This document shows positions 7,379 through 16,459 of a stretch of 64,000 nt of DNA, in pieces; position 1 is the first letter of the stretch; every line of letters starts with the position of its first letter. This stretch comes from Porphyrobacter sp. ULC335 (lineage in GTDB: Bacteria; Pseudomonadota; Alphaproteobacteria; Sphingomonadales; Sphingomonadaceae). The position numbers and the translations under genes are program-made. The stretch spans positions 1 through 64,000 of the forward strand of contig NZ_CP078091.1 in assembly GCF_025917005.1 (NCBI RefSeq), read 5' to 3'. The notes beneath the pieces are model-generated. The model ran no database searches. It saw only the letters and a list, made by a program, of their open reading frames with translations, and had not been told where the DNA came from.

Positions 7379-9145
7379 ATGCGCTTTACCATGTCGTCCC
7401 GCCGCGCTCTGATGTTGAGCGCCTGTCTGTCGCTCGCGGTTTCGCCCGCCCTTGCGCAGGACGCCTCTCCCCCGCCTGAAGACGAAGAGGAAAACTACGA
7501 CGCCGTGATCGTCACCGGCACGCGCATCACGCAGGGCGGCGCGCAGGATGTGAAGCATTTCCGCTCCATCGCACTTGGCGAGTCCGACGACGGAGGTCTC
7601 CCGCAGGCATCGAGCTTCACGGTCGAAGGTCTGCTGAGCGAACATGATCTGGTGCTGCCCTCCAAGCGCGACTGCACGCAGCTGTTCTGCGTCGCCACCC
7701 ACGCCAAGGCTTCGGCGCGGACGACGGGCGAGCACTTCGTCGGCATCGGCTTTGAAAGCGGGATCGACGGCGCGGCCTATGCTGCCGAACCGATCAGCCT
7801 GATTGCGGTGATCGACCGCTCGGGCTCGATGACGGGCGAACCGATGGCGCGGGTCAAGGAAGGCCTGCACGCCGTGATCGACCTGCTGGGCGAAGGTGAC
7901 CGGCTCGGCATCGTTATCTACGGCACCACCTCGCTGGTGCATCAGCCGGTGATCGAGGTTGCGGGCAACAAGGATGTGCTGCACCTCGCGGTCGATGCGA
8001 TCGGGATTGACGGATCGACTTCGATGGAAGCGGGCATGAAGCTGGGCTTTGCCACCGCCTTTGCCGAACGGCCCAACAGCCGCGGCAAGACCCGCATGAT
8101 GCTGTTCACTGACGAGAACCCGAATACCGGCAACACCAGCGCCGAAGGCTTCATGGCGCAAGCCATCGATGGATCGCGCAAGGGCGTGGGCCTCACCACC
8201 ATCGGCGTAGGCGCCCATTTCGACGGCGCGCTCGCCACCAAGGTATCGAGCGTGCGCGGCGGCAACCTGTTCTTCGTCCCGCGCGAAGGCGCTGCCACTG
8301 ACCTGTTCGCCAAGGAATTCGGCAACATGGTGAGCGAGGTGGCGCAGGATCTGGTCATCTCCATCGACCCGGCGGACGGCGTGAAGGTCGGCACGATTTA
8401 CGGCGTGCCGGGCGAGCTGATCGCCGATGCAGGCAATGGCACGGTGACGGTCACCATCGGCAGCGCCTTCCTGTCGAACAATGGCGGCGGGATTTTCGCT
8501 ACGCTGGAAGGTGACCCTAGGGGCGCTCCGCTTGCGGACATTGCGGTCAGCTACACCAACGCCGTCACCCAGAAGCGCGAGAGCGATACAGACCGGGTCG
8601 CGCTCTCGGAAGAAGGCGTGCCCGCCAACCTCGCCAAGGCCGAGCTGCTGGTCGATCAATATGTCACCACCCGCGCGGCGCTGGCGGCCTATCACCAGAA
8701 CCGTGATGCCAAGCGCGCGGCGGAGCTGCTGGCAGGTCTTTCGGAGCGGATCGCGGCCTCGGGCGTGACCGGCATCGATGGCGAGGTCCAGCTTGTCGCC
8801 GGGCTTCAGGCCAAGGCCACGCGCCTCGCCGGGTTGCCGCAGACCACCCTGCCGGGCCAGATCGGCCAAGTGTTCGGCGAATGGAAGGTTGTGCGCCACA
8901 AGGGCGTGGACGATGTGTCGCGCGGCGATCTGATCGCAATCACCCAGGACGGCGAATTCATCACCGAGCGCAACAGCGGCCGCGATGCCGGAGAAGAAAT
9001 CTATCAGGGCTACGCGATCAACGAAAAGCAGCTGCACATCGAGGGAACGGACCTCGTATTCAATTACAGTGTCAGCGGCGACCGCCTGTTCCTGCGCAAC
9101 GCGCGTGACGGGGTGGAAATCCTGATGGAGCGCGACGCGACCTGA
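7379..9145 (+). CDS. Exported VWA-domain protein with TonB-box-like N-terminus
   Basis: A 588-residue exported protein with a signal peptide (residues 1-26, cleavage after ALA). A short acidic stretch leads to VIVTGTRI (43-50), which looks like the start of a TonB-dependent receptor plug, yet no receptor follows. A von Willebrand A domain spans roughly 140-325 with an intact metal-binding site DRSGS (146-150). The C-terminal 250 residues are beta-rich and unassigned, resembling the tail of YfbK-type VWA proteins. A good ribosome site (GGGGAG) precedes the ATG. Its role is unknown; metal-dependent protein binding in the periplasm or at the outer membrane is an inference. Confidence 0.85.
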   Translation: MRFTMSSRRALMLSACLSLAVSPALAQDASPPPEDEEENYDAVIVTGTRITQGGAQDVKHFRSIALGESDDGGLPQASSFTVEGLLSEHDLVLPSKRDCTQLFCVATHAKASARTTGEHFVGIGFESGIDGAAYAAEPISLIAVIDRSGSMTGEPMARVKEGLHAVIDLLGEGDRLGIVIYGTTSLVHQPVIEVAGNKDVLHLAVDAIGIDGSTSMEAGMKLGFATAFAERPNSRGKTRMMLFTDENPNTGNTSAEGFMAQAIDGSRKGVGLTTIGVGAHFDGALATKVSSVRGGNLFFVPREGAATDLFAKEFGNMVSEVAQDLVISIDPADGVKVGTIYGVPGELIADAGNGTVTVTIGSAFLSNNGGGIFATLEGDPRGAPLADIAVSYTNAVTQKRESDTDRVALSEEGVPANLAKAELLVDQYVTTRAALAAYHQNRDAKRAAELLAGLSERIAASGVTGIDGEVQLVAGLQAKATRLAGLPQTTLPGQIGQVFGEWKVVRHKGVDDVSRGDLIAITQDGEFITERNSGRDAGEEIYQGYAINEKQLHIEGTDLVFNYSVSGDRLFLRNARDGVEILMERDAT

Positions 9146-9217
9146 TCCCCGCATGGATTAAGGCGCGGTTCAAGCGGCGGGGCGATGATGGCGGCTCTTT
9201 TGGTGGAGAGACATGCC

Positions 9218-9622
9218 ATGATCCCCCGCTTGCTCGCTCTCGTGTCTGCGCCGTTGATCCTTGCCGCCTGCGCGCCATCCGATCCCGCCGCGCGTGCCGA
9301 AGCCGATGCCGCGCGCACGCCTGCGGTGAGAGTGCTGGGTGCCGGGCAGAACTGCATCGACCGCTCGCAGGTGCGCAACTCCGTGGTGCGCAGCGACAGG
9401 GTGATCGATTTCGAGATGATCGGCGGCAAGGTCTATCGCAGCACGCTCACCAACCGCTGCCCCGGCCTCGGCTGGGACCGCGCAATCACTTACGAAACCT
9501 CGATCAACCAGCTGTGCACGCAGCAGATCGTCTACAGCCTCACCAACATCGGCGGCGTCCCGCAACGCGGCGCGGGCTGCGCACTGGGTGAGTTTGTGCC
9601 GGTGGAGTATGTGAAGGAGTAG
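9218..9622 (+). CDS. DUF6491-like lipoprotein
   Basis: A 134-residue lipoprotein: a hydrophobic signal ending in the lipobox LAAC (Cys about residue 18), then an Ala-rich linker. The mature domain carries NCIDRSQVRNSVV, then VYRSTLTNRCPGL. This order (Cys-Ile near a basic 'R' turn, then 'N.C..L') is what I associate with DUF6491. Four mature cysteines could form two disulphides. The ATG at 9218 is chosen because GGTGGAGAG lies eight bases upstream. Function unknown; probably anchored in the outer membrane facing the periplasm. Confidence 0.75.
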   Translation: MIPRLLALVSAPLILAACAPSDPAARAEADAARTPAVRVLGAGQNCIDRSQVRNSVVRSDRVIDFEMIGGKVYRSTLTNRCPGLGWDRAITYETSINQLCTQQIVYSLTNIGGVPQRGAGCALGEFVPVEYVKE

Positions 9623-9637
9623 GCGGGGCGGACAGCC

Positions 9638-10969
9638 CTACCCCTTCCCCTCGTCGAAATTGCTCGGGTCCAGTTCCAGCCCCGCGCGGCCATCGGCCGC
9701 CGTGTGGGCGGGTGCGTGGGGGTGCTCGACGACCTCGGGCTCTTCGACCTCCAGCATCCCTTCCCACTTGGTGATCACCGCGGTCGCCACCGCGTTGCCG
9801 ACCACGTTGGTCGCGGTGCGGCCCATGTCGAGGAACTGGTCGATGGCGAGGATGATCGCCACGCCCTCCACCGGCAGCCCGAACATCGCCAGCGTGCCGG
9901 TAATCACCACGAGGCTGGCGCGCGGCACGGCGGCGATGCCCTTGGACGAGATCATCAGCGTCAGCAGGATCATGATCTGCGTGCCGATGGGGAGATCGAT
10001 CCCGTAAGCCTGCGCGATGAACAAAGTCGCGAAGCTCATATACATCATCGAGCCATCGAGATTGAACGAGTACCCCAGCGGCAGCATGAAGCCCGAAATG
10101 CGGCGCGGCACGCCGAAGCGGTCGAGCTGTTCGAACAGCTTGGGCAGCGCGGCTTCCGACGAAGCGGTCGAGAAAGCGATCATCAGCGGTTGGCGGATGT
10201 AACGGATCAGCTGCCAGATGCGCTTGCCGAGGAATACCGCGCCTGCGCTGAGCAGGATGACCCACAGCAGCACCAGCGACAGATAGAATTCGACCAACAA
10301 GGTCAGATAGGTGCCGAGGATCGCCAGCCCGCTCGCCGCGACCACGTTGGCCAGCGCGCCGAACACCGCAATGGGCGCATAGCGCATCACATAGCCGGTG
10401 ACCTGCAGCATCATCTCGGCCAGCGCATCCGCGCCGGTGACCAGCGCCTTGCCGCGCTCCCCGATGGCCGACAGGGCGACGCCTGCGAAGATCGAGAACA
10501 CCAGAATTTGCAGGATATTATTGGTCGCCAGCGCCTCGACCGCGTTCTTGGGGAAGATCGAGAGGATGAACTCTGTCGCCTTCAGCTCCTTCACTTCGCC
10601 CACCGCAGCGGTTGCAGCTGCGGCATCGGGGATCGGCGCGCCGATGCCAGGCTGGAAGATGTTGACCAAAACCAACCCCAACCCGATCGAAACGAGGCTC
10701 GCGGTGATGAACCACGCCAGCGCGCGCACGCCGATGCGGCCCAGCGCGGCGCTATCGCCCATATGCGCGATGCCGACGACGATGGTCGACAGCACCAGCG
10801 GCGCAACCAGCATCTTGATGAGATTGAGGAAGATGTCCGACAGCAGCTTGAACCACGGCGCGATCGATTCCTTGATCACGTCGGCGGGCACCATCTGGTT
10901 GAGCGTCTGCCCAACGATCACGCCCAGCACCATGCCGGCAAGGATATAGAGGGTCAGCTTGCGGTCCAT
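9638..10969 (-). CDS. Dicarboxylate/amino acid:cation symporter (DAACS/SDF family)
   Basis: A 443-residue transporter of the glutamate/C4-dicarboxylate family, importing acidic amino acids or dicarboxylates with Na+ or H+. It has the family hairpin serine stretch SSEAALPKLFEQL, the NMDGT-equivalent [15 protein letters not shown], and the second hairpin ISSKGIAAVPRASL. About eight hydrophobic segments are visible. The last 35 residues are acidic and His-rich (EVEEPEVVEHPHAP). It is a paralogue of DctA at 58 kb. It lies 33 bases downstream of dapE on the same strand, so the two may be cotranscribed; substrate cannot be fixed from sequence. Confidence 0.92.
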   Translation of the reverse strand: MDRKLTLYILAGMVLGVIVGQTLNQMVPADVIKESIAPWFKLLSDIFLNLIKMLVAPLVLSTIVVGIAHMGDSAALGRIGVRALAWFITASLVSIGLGLVLVNIFQPGIGAPIPDAAAATAAVGEVKELKATEFILSIFPKNAVEALATNNILQILVFSIFAGVALSAIGERGKALVTGADALAEMMLQVTGYVMRYAPIAVFGALANVVAASGLAILGTYLTLLVEFYLSLVLLWVILLSAGAVFLGKRIWQLIRYIRQPLMIAFSTASSEAALPKLFEQLDRFGVPRRISGFMLPLGYSFNLDGSMMYMSFATLFIAQAYGIDLPIGTQIMILLTLMISSKGIAAVPRASLVVITGTLAMFGLPVEGVAIILAIDQFLDMGRTATNVVGNAVATAVITKWEGMLEVEEPEVVEHPHAPAHTAADGRAGLELDPSNFDEGKG

Positions 10970-11002
10970 GATTTCCGGTTCTCTCCCGCGCGCCCGGAGG
11001 CG

Positions 11003-12154
11003 CTAGTTTTCCGTCTCGGCGAGGGCCAGCGCGTTGTGCGCAATGCGGGCGTAGATGCGCGCGAGCACATCCAGATCGGGTATCGCCACCGCCTCGTCGC
11101 GCTTGTGCATCGTCGCGTTGCACAGGCCGAATTCGATCACCGGGCACACGGCGCGCAGGAAACGCGCGTCGGACGTGCCGCCGGTGGTGCTGAGTTCAGG
11201 CGCCACACCCGTTTCAGCCTCGACCGCCGCCGCGACCAGTTTCGAGAACGCCCCCGGCTCGGTCAGGAAGGGCTCGCCCGAGATGACGGGACGGGCCTTG
11301 CCGCCGTGCTTTTCTGCGATCGCGCACACCCGGTCGGACAGGCTCTTGCCGGTGTGCAGGTCGTTGAAGCGGATCGAGATGCGCGCCGCGCCCGCTGCCG
11401 GGATCACGTTATGCGCGCGGTTGCCGACATTGATATCGGTGATCTCCAGGTTGGAAGGCTGGAACCACTTTGTCCCTGTATCCAGCGTCAGCGCGTCCAG
11501 TTCTCCGAGGATCGCAACCAGCTTGGGCAGCGGATTATCGGCAAGGTGCGGATAGGCGACATGGCCCTGCGTGCCCTCGACGTCGATGAAGATATTGACC
11601 GACCCGCGCCGCCCGATCTTCACCATATCGCCAAGGCGGTTCACCGAAGTCGGCTCGCCCACCAGACACAGGTCAGGCTGGATGCCTGCTTCGGTCATGT
11701 AATCGATCAGCGCGCGAGTGCCGTGGAGCGCGGGGCCTTCCTCGTCGCCGGTGATGATGAAGCTGATCGTCCCGGCCTCTTGCGGAACCTCGGCCACGGC
11801 GGCGACCATCGCGGCGATCGCGCCCTTCATGTCGACTGCGCCGCGTCCGTGGAGCAACTCACCGCGCACCTGCGGCTCGAAAGGATCACTCGCCCAGCCT
11901 TCTCCCGGCGGGACGACGTCGAGATGCCCGGCAAAGGCAAAGTGCTTCGATCCCGCAGGACCGGCGCGCAGGGCGAACAGGTTCTCGACCGGCGCTTCCT
12001 CGCTCCCTTCGGCCCCGTCGCCCCGCGTAAAACGGTGGACGGCAAAGCCCAGAGGGACCAGCATGGCCTCCAGTTCAGTGAACACCGCACCGGTCGCTGG
12101 CGTCACGGAAGGCGCGGCGATCAGGCGCTTGGCAAGGTCGGCTACGTCAAGCAT
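11003..12154 (-). CDS. dapE: Succinyl-diaminopimelate desuccinylase
   Basis: DapE hydrolyses N-succinyl-LL-diaminopimelate to diaminopimelate and succinate, a late step in lysine and peptidoglycan precursor synthesis. The 383-residue M20-family protein has metal ligands in AFAGHLDVVPPGEGW (His and the DVVP Asp), GRGAVDMKG, GDEEGPA (general base and metal Glu), EPTS and a C-terminal EFGLCNATMHKRDEAV. The ATG at 12154 gives the usual family length; the open frame upstream is a shadow of the divergent cupin gene. Together with dapB it suggests the succinylase branch of the pathway. Confidence 0.95.
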   Translation of the reverse strand: MLDVADLAKRLIAAPSVTPATGAVFTELEAMLVPLGFAVHRFTRGDGAEGSEEAPVENLFALRAGPAGSKHFAFAGHLDVVPPGEGWASDPFEPQVRGELLHGRGAVDMKGAIAAMVAAVAEVPQEAGTISFIITGDEEGPALHGTRALIDYMTEAGIQPDLCLVGEPTSVNRLGDMVKIGRRGSVNIFIDVEGTQGHVAYPHLADNPLPKLVAILGELDALTLDTGTKWFQPSNLEITDINVGNRAHNVIPAAGAARISIRFNDLHTGKSLSDRVCAIAEKHGGKARPVISGEPFLTEPGAFSKLVAAAVEAETGVAPELSTTGGTSDARFLRAVCPVIEFGLCNATMHKRDEAVAIPDLDVLARIYARIAHNALALAETEN

Positions 12155-12183
12155 TGTCCAAGGCCTAGCAGGAGTTGCCGCCA

Positions 12184-12651
12184 ATGCCCAAGCTTGATCT
12201 TGCCGCCATTCCCCAGACGAATGTGACCGGCTATCCGCCGCCATTCGATGCGGCGGTGGATGGGCGCTGGTATCGCCGCCTTGCCCCGGTCGCGGGCCTG
12301 ACCATGATGGGCGCAAGCCACGTCACCCTGCTGCCCGGTGCTTTCTCTTCGCAGCGGCACTGGCATCGCGGTCAGGACGAGCTGGTGGTGATGCTGTCGG
12401 GCGCAGCGGTGCTGATCGACGACCACGGCGAACTCCCGGTCGGCCCCGGCGATGTGCTCACGTTCCCCGCGGGCGTGGAAAACGGGCATTGCCTGCACAA
12501 CCGCTCGGATGAACCCTGTGTCTTCGTCGCCATCAGCGCCGGCAGCCGGGAGGCTGACAGCGGCGAGTATTCCGATATCGACATGGTGTTCGATGCCGAA
12601 GGCTACGCCCGTAAGGATGGCACTCGGTACGAGGCAACGCGCATCCCGTGA
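12184..12651 (+). CDS. Cupin-domain protein
   Basis: A 155-residue single-domain cupin. Motif 1 is visible as SSQRHWHRGQDELVVMLSG and motif 2 as GPGDVLTFPAGVENGHCL. Two histidines and a glutamate in motif 1 and one histidine in motif 2 form a plausible metal site. The ATG at 12184 has AGGAG nine bases upstream. Its stop overlaps the GTG start of the LysE gene, so they are one transcript. It could be a small metal-dependent enzyme or a ligand sensor; the substrate is unknown. Confidence 0.85.
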   Translation: MPKLDLAAIPQTNVTGYPPPFDAAVDGRWYRRLAPVAGLTMMGASHVTLLPGAFSSQRHWHRGQDELVVMLSGAAVLIDDHGELPVGPGDVLTFPAGVENGHCLHNRSDEPCVFVAISAGSREADSGEYSDIDMVFDAEGYARKDGTRYEATRIP

Positions 12652-13274
12652 TCGACCCCGTAGTCAACTGGGCCGGGTTTGCATTGGCGGTGTTGCTGAT
12701 CGAGATGACGCCCGGACCCAACATGGCGTGGCTGGTCACGCTGACGCTGGCCGAAGGGCGCCGCGCCGGGCTTGGGGCGATCTTCGGGGTGGCGCTCGGC
12801 CTCACCGCCAATGCCGCCTTGAGCGTGCTTGCGGCCAGCCTGATCCTTGCGCAGGGCCCGGCGCTGACCAAGGCGGTTTCGGTGCTGGCCGCGGCGATGA
12901 TGGCGTGGCTGGCGTGGGAAGCGTGGAAAGGTTCAGGCGAGAGTTCACCCGCCGCCACCCCGCGCCAGAGCACCGAGCGTCATGCCCTCGCGGGTTTCGC
13001 GATCAACCTGCTCAATCCCAAGTCGGCGCTGTTTTTCATCACGGTGATGCCGCAGTTCATCCCCGATGGTCAGCCGGGTTTCGGCGAAGGCCTGACGCTG
13101 GCGGCGATCAGCGTGAGCATAGCCACCGCGATCCACCTGACGCTGGTGCTGCTGGCCGAGCAAGCTCGCGGCGTGCTCATGGCCGAAGCGCGCGCGCGGA
13201 TCGTCCGGCGGGTGCTGGCGCTGGCGATGCTGGGCGTGGGCCTGTGGTTCCTTGCGAAGGCCTTCGTCGCCTAG
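12648..13274 (+). CDS. LysE/RhtB-family amino acid exporter
   Basis: A 208-residue inner-membrane exporter with about six hydrophobic segments. The family signature near the N-terminus is EMTPGPNMAWLVTLTLAEGRRAGLG, written here in part as MTPGPN (about 19-24) and GRRAGL, followed by NLLNPKSALFF in the middle. Such proteins export amino acids or related metabolites using the proton gradient. The GTG start overlaps the cupin stop (GTGA), and the stop overlaps the convergent nuclease stop by four bases (CTAG at 13271-13274). Confidence 0.92.
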   Translation: MIDPVVNWAGFALAVLLIEMTPGPNMAWLVTLTLAEGRRAGLGAIFGVALGLTANAALSVLAASLILAQGPALTKAVSVLAAAMMAWLAWEAWKGSGESSPAATPRQSTERHALAGFAINLLNPKSALFFITVMPQFIPDGQPGFGEGLTLAAISVSIATAIHLTLVLLAEQARGVLMAEARARIVRRVLALAMLGVGLWFLAKAFVA

Positions 13275-14152
13275 CGGCGGCGTTCGTCCGGCACCACCAG
13301 CGGCCCCGGCGCAAAGGCGCTTTCGAGCAGATCGGCGATCCGCAAGCCCGCCTGCTGCACCCGCCGCTTGGCAATTGGCACGCCGCGCACGATGTCCTCC
13401 TGGCTGAGAGCCGTCTTTGCCGGCAGCGGCGCCGCGCAGACGTTCTCGGTATCGAAGGCGGTGGGATAGACGAAGCTGCGCGCGATTTCCCAGCTTTCGC
13501 GGCCCCAGTCGTCGGGCAATCCGCCGCCCAGCTCCGAACGCTCGGCGGGAGAATAGCGCCGCACCACCGGATCGGCGGGATCGCTGATCGCGCGTTCGGC
13601 CAGCGGGCCATCCCAGATCCAGTGCAGGTTGAGGCTGGGGATGATGCCGTAATCGGTCTCGCGGTCATTGCCGCCGCGGTCCTCGTTGTCGCCCGAATGC
13701 AGCGGCATGTGCACATCACCGGCGAAGTGGACCATAAAGGCCAGCGCTTCGAGCCGGACGGGGGCGGGCAGGCTTTCATCGGCAAGGACGCGATGCGCGC
13801 GGGTGATCTGCGCGGTCACACAATTGCCGCCCGCACAATTGGCGCGCGGGTTGAACGCTTCGCAGATCGGCGCGGTGCGGTAATGCCATGCCGAAGTGTA
13901 GCCCCAGCGCCAGCCTTCGTTGCGCACGCAATCGGCCCATACAGCGGCATCCTGCAAGGTCTTGAGCGGGCAATCGGGCGTGCCGAGATCCTTCTCGCGC
14001 GCAAGCAATGCGCGGATCTTGGCGCGCGCTTCGGGCGAGACATTCGCCTCGGCAATACTGGCGGTCTGCTGATGGGCGTAGAAGCCCCAGGCGCTTGCCG
14101 GGGCAGGCACCAGCGCCAGCAGGCCCAGCAAAAATGCGGCGATGCCCCTCAT
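13271..14152 (-). CDS. S1/P1-family exported nuclease
   Basis: A 293-residue single-strand-type nuclease. The signal peptide ends PASA, exposing Trp as first mature residue (WGFYAHQQ), which in this family supplies a zinc ligand through its N-terminus. Further zinc ligands appear in DAAVWADCVR, AWHYR, MVHFAGDVHMPLH and LHWIWDG, so the trinuclear zinc site looks complete. It probably degrades extracellular or periplasmic RNA and single-stranded DNA to recover phosphate and nucleosides. The start overlaps the stop of the upstream GST gene (ATGA), so the pair is translationally coupled. Confidence 0.92.
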   Translation of the reverse strand: MRGIAAFLLGLLALVPAPASAWGFYAHQQTASIAEANVSPEARAKIRALLAREKDLGTPDCPLKTLQDAAVWADCVRNEGWRWGYTSAWHYRTAPICEAFNPRANCAGGNCVTAQITRAHRVLADESLPAPVRLEALAFMVHFAGDVHMPLHSGDNEDRGGNDRETDYGIIPSLNLHWIWDGPLAERAISDPADPVVRRYSPAERSELGGGLPDDWGRESWEIARSFVYPTAFDTENVCAAPLPAKTALSQEDIVRGVPIAKRRVQQAGLRIADLLESAFAPGPLVVPDERRR

Positions 14153-14811
14153 GCGATTTTCTCCCATTGCTCGATCACCCATTCCTCTGCCTCGGCAGCC
14201 CCGATCCATTCGCGCATCCAGTCGTGCTCGAGGATCGCCTGCATATAGGCCTGCGCAAAGCCGGGGACGCCGATGCCGTAGGTGACGAAGCGCGTCACCA
14301 CCGGAGCATAAAAGATATCCGCCGCGCCGAAGGTTCCGAACAGATAGGGCCCCGCGCTGCCATGGCGCGCGCGGGCTTCTGCCCACAGGCCGAGGATGCG
14401 GACGATATCGTGCTTCGCGCCTTCGGAAACGCCCGGCAGTTCCACGCGGCGGCGGATGTTCATCGGCAGCTCGCGGCGCAGGGAGAGATAGCCCGAGTGC
14501 ATTTCGGCAACCATCGCCCGCGCCATGCCGCGCGCGGCCTCATCCTTGGGCCAGAACCGCTCACGCCCGACCTTGTCGGCGCAATATTCGAGGATGGCGA
14601 GGCTATCCCACACCACGGTCTCGTCATCCCACAGGACCGGCACCTTGCCGCTGGAGGGCTGGACCTCGCCCATGTCCTGCTTGATCCGGTCCCACTCCTC
14701 GCCCAGCAGCGGAACGGTCAGTTCCTCGAAATGAAGGCCCGACTGCTTGACCGCGAGCCAGCCGCGCAGGGACCAACTCGAATAGTTCTTGTTGCCGATG
14801 ATGAGTTTCAT
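14149..14811 (-). CDS. Glutathione S-transferase family protein
   Basis: A 220-residue cytosolic protein with an N-terminal thioredoxin-like domain starting MKLIIGNKNYSSWSLRGWL, a pattern seen in bacterial GSTs with the catalytic serine in NYSSWS. It also has SGKVPVLWDD (cis-proline) and the glutathione-binding VWDSLAILEY (Ser-Leu pair). An all-helical C-terminal domain follows. The start at 14811 is set by this conserved N-terminus; an in-frame start 34 codons upstream has no family sequence. Substrate unknown. It is the first gene of a two-gene unit with the S1/P1 nuclease. Confidence 0.9.
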   Translation of the reverse strand: MKLIIGNKNYSSWSLRGWLAVKQSGLHFEELTVPLLGEEWDRIKQDMGEVQPSSGKVPVLWDDETVVWDSLAILEYCADKVGRERFWPKDEAARGMARAMVAEMHSGYLSLRRELPMNIRRRVELPGVSEGAKHDIVRILGLWAEARARHGSAGPYLFGTFGAADIFYAPVVTRFVTYGIGVPGFAQAYMQAILEHDWMREWIGAAEAEEWVIEQWEKIA

Positions 14812-14914
14812 GTCGGTCTGCTCCACCTGCAAGACTGATTGAAGGCCGCCGTAGTTATTAAGGCTTCCCCTGTCGAGGCTGAACGGATTAGACGTGCAGG
14901 AACAGGAGAGCATG

Positions 14915-15334
14915 ATGACCCTTCCCCCCTTCCACCTCGCCTTCCCGGTCGATGATCTTGCCGAGGCGCGCCGTTTCTATGGCGGAGTGATGGGCTGCCC
15001 CGAAGGGCGTTCGAGCGACGAGTGGATCGATTTCGATTTCCACGGCCACCAGATTGTCGCACACCTCGCGCCCGGGCAGGCGGGAGACCGGGCGAGCAAC
15101 CATGTCGACGGCCACGGCGTGCCAGTCCCGCATTTCGGGCTGGTGCTGGCGATGGAGGCTTGGGAGGCGCTGGCGGAACGCTTGCAGGCGGGGGGATGCG
15201 AATTCGTGATCGCGCCGACCATCCGCTTCAAAGGCCAACCGGGTGAGCAGGCGACGATGTTCCTGCGCGATCCGGCGGGAAATGCGCTCGAGTTCAAGGC
15301 ATTTGCCGACCCGGCTAACCTGTTTGCTACCTGA
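14915..15334 (+). CDS. VOC (glyoxalase/bleomycin resistance) family protein
   Basis: A 139-residue single VOC module. The N-terminal beta-alpha-beta unit reads [23 protein letters not shown], and the C-terminal unit ends [15 protein letters not shown], with His near the start and Glu near the end as probable metal ligands. The preceding AGGAG (14904-14908) is six bases from the ATG at 14915 and only three from the ATG at 14912, so 14915 is preferred. It could be a metal-dependent lyase, isomerase or dioxygenase; the substrate is not deducible. Divergent from the GST gene. Confidence 0.88.
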   Translation: MTLPPFHLAFPVDDLAEARRFYGGVMGCPEGRSSDEWIDFDFHGHQIVAHLAPGQAGDRASNHVDGHGVPVPHFGLVLAMEAWEALAERLQAGGCEFVIAPTIRFKGQPGEQATMFLRDPAGNALEFKAFADPANLFAT

Positions 15335-15359
15335 GCCTAAAACGCGCTCCTGCAATCCT

Positions 15360-15388
15360 TTGCGAAAATTATCACTAACGGAAAAATA
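15360..15388 (+). promoter_or_regulatory. Possible promoter of the DUF11 locus
   Basis: A TTGCGA hexamer (15360-15365) lies 17 bases from AAAATA (15383-15388) in an unusually AT-rich patch of this high-GC window, 26 bases before the ATG at 15415. Spacing suits a sigma-70-type promoter; the -10 match is weak. Confidence 0.3.
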
Positions 15389-15414
15389 ACCATTCCTGCG
15401 TAATTCCCCGGGGC

Positions 15415-16411
15415 ATGACCACCAATGCCCGCCTTTACGCTTCGTTAGCCACGGTTCTCGTCCCTGCCATGCTGGCTGGCGCATTTGCGCCCGCGCCTGT
15501 GCTGGCTGGGGGGGGTGACCGCGGGCACGCTGATCGAGAATACCGCTGTCGCCAACTACGACGAAGCGGGCGTGCCGCGCAGCGTCAATTCGAACACGGT
15601 GACGGTGCGCGTTGACGAGCTGCTGGATGTCACGCTGACTTCGCTCGACCCCGGCCCGGTGACCGCGCGCCCGGGCGATGCGGTGCTGACCTTCGAACTC
15701 ACCAATCAGGGCAACGGCCCGGAAGCCTTCCGCCTGCTCGCCAATCCCGCGGTGGCCGGCAATGATTTCGACACGGTGGTCCGCGCGGTCGCCGTGGATA
15801 GCAACGGCAACGGCACCTACGAGGACGGGATCGACCAGATCCTCGGCCAGCCGCAGACCACCGCCGTGCTCGCGCCCGATGCGCGGCTGACGGTGTTCGT
15901 GCTCGTCACTGTGCCGCAGACCGCCAGGGACGGCCAGCGCAGCAATGTCGATCTGGCCACCGAAGCCGTGACCGGCACCGGCACCCCCGGTACTTCCTTT
16001 GCGGGCGCGGGCGTGGATGGTGGCGATGCAATCATCGGCACCACCGGCGCGGCTGCCACCGCGCGCGGGGCGCTGATCAATGCCGTCGCAGGCGTCCAGC
16101 TCGTCAAGTCGGTTGCTCTGCGCGATCCCTTCGGCGGGACCAGCGCCGTGCCCGGAACCATTGCCACTTTCACCATCGAAGCCCGCGTCAGCGGCACCGG
16201 ATCGGTCAACAACCTTGTGGTGACCGACGCCATTCCCGCCGGCACGACCTACGTGCCCGGCACACTCGCACTGGATGCCACCGCGCTGACCGATGCTGCC
16301 GATGGCGACGCGGGCGCGGCTTCGAATGCGAGCGGAATCACCGTCAACCTTGGAAGCGTGGCTGCGGGAACCAGCCGCGCTGTCACCTTCAACGTCACCG
16401 TCAACCAGTAA
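15415..16411 (+). CDS. Exported DUF11-type protein, split by a frameshift in a G8 run
   Basis: Two overlapping frames together make one exported protein. The first frame (ATG 15415) encodes a good signal peptide ending PAPVLA. After eight G's (15508-15515) it loses all similarity and stops at 15615. The second frame, entered at the G run, begins GVTAGTLIENTAVANYDE and continues to 16411. Removing one G joins them into about 331 residues. The mature part has an N-terminal module (TxIENxAxxxY...NSNxVxVxVDE), an Ig-like domain with a calcium-type loop DSNGNGTYEDG (15797 onward) and a DUF11 domain (VVTDAIPAGTTYVPG). It is a paralogue of the gene at 17014. The shift may be a sequence error, a mutation or a slippage switch. 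Confidence 0.75.
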
Positions 16412-16459
16412 GAATCTCAGCTTTCTTCAATAAAAACAAACGAAAATCGGGGCAGTACC

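Noticed and set aside
9704..12226. 840-codon plus-strand frame across the symporter and dapE genes
   Set aside because: Composition is Arg/Gln/His/Asp-rich without domains, and it covers two well-identified minus-strand genes and the gap between them.
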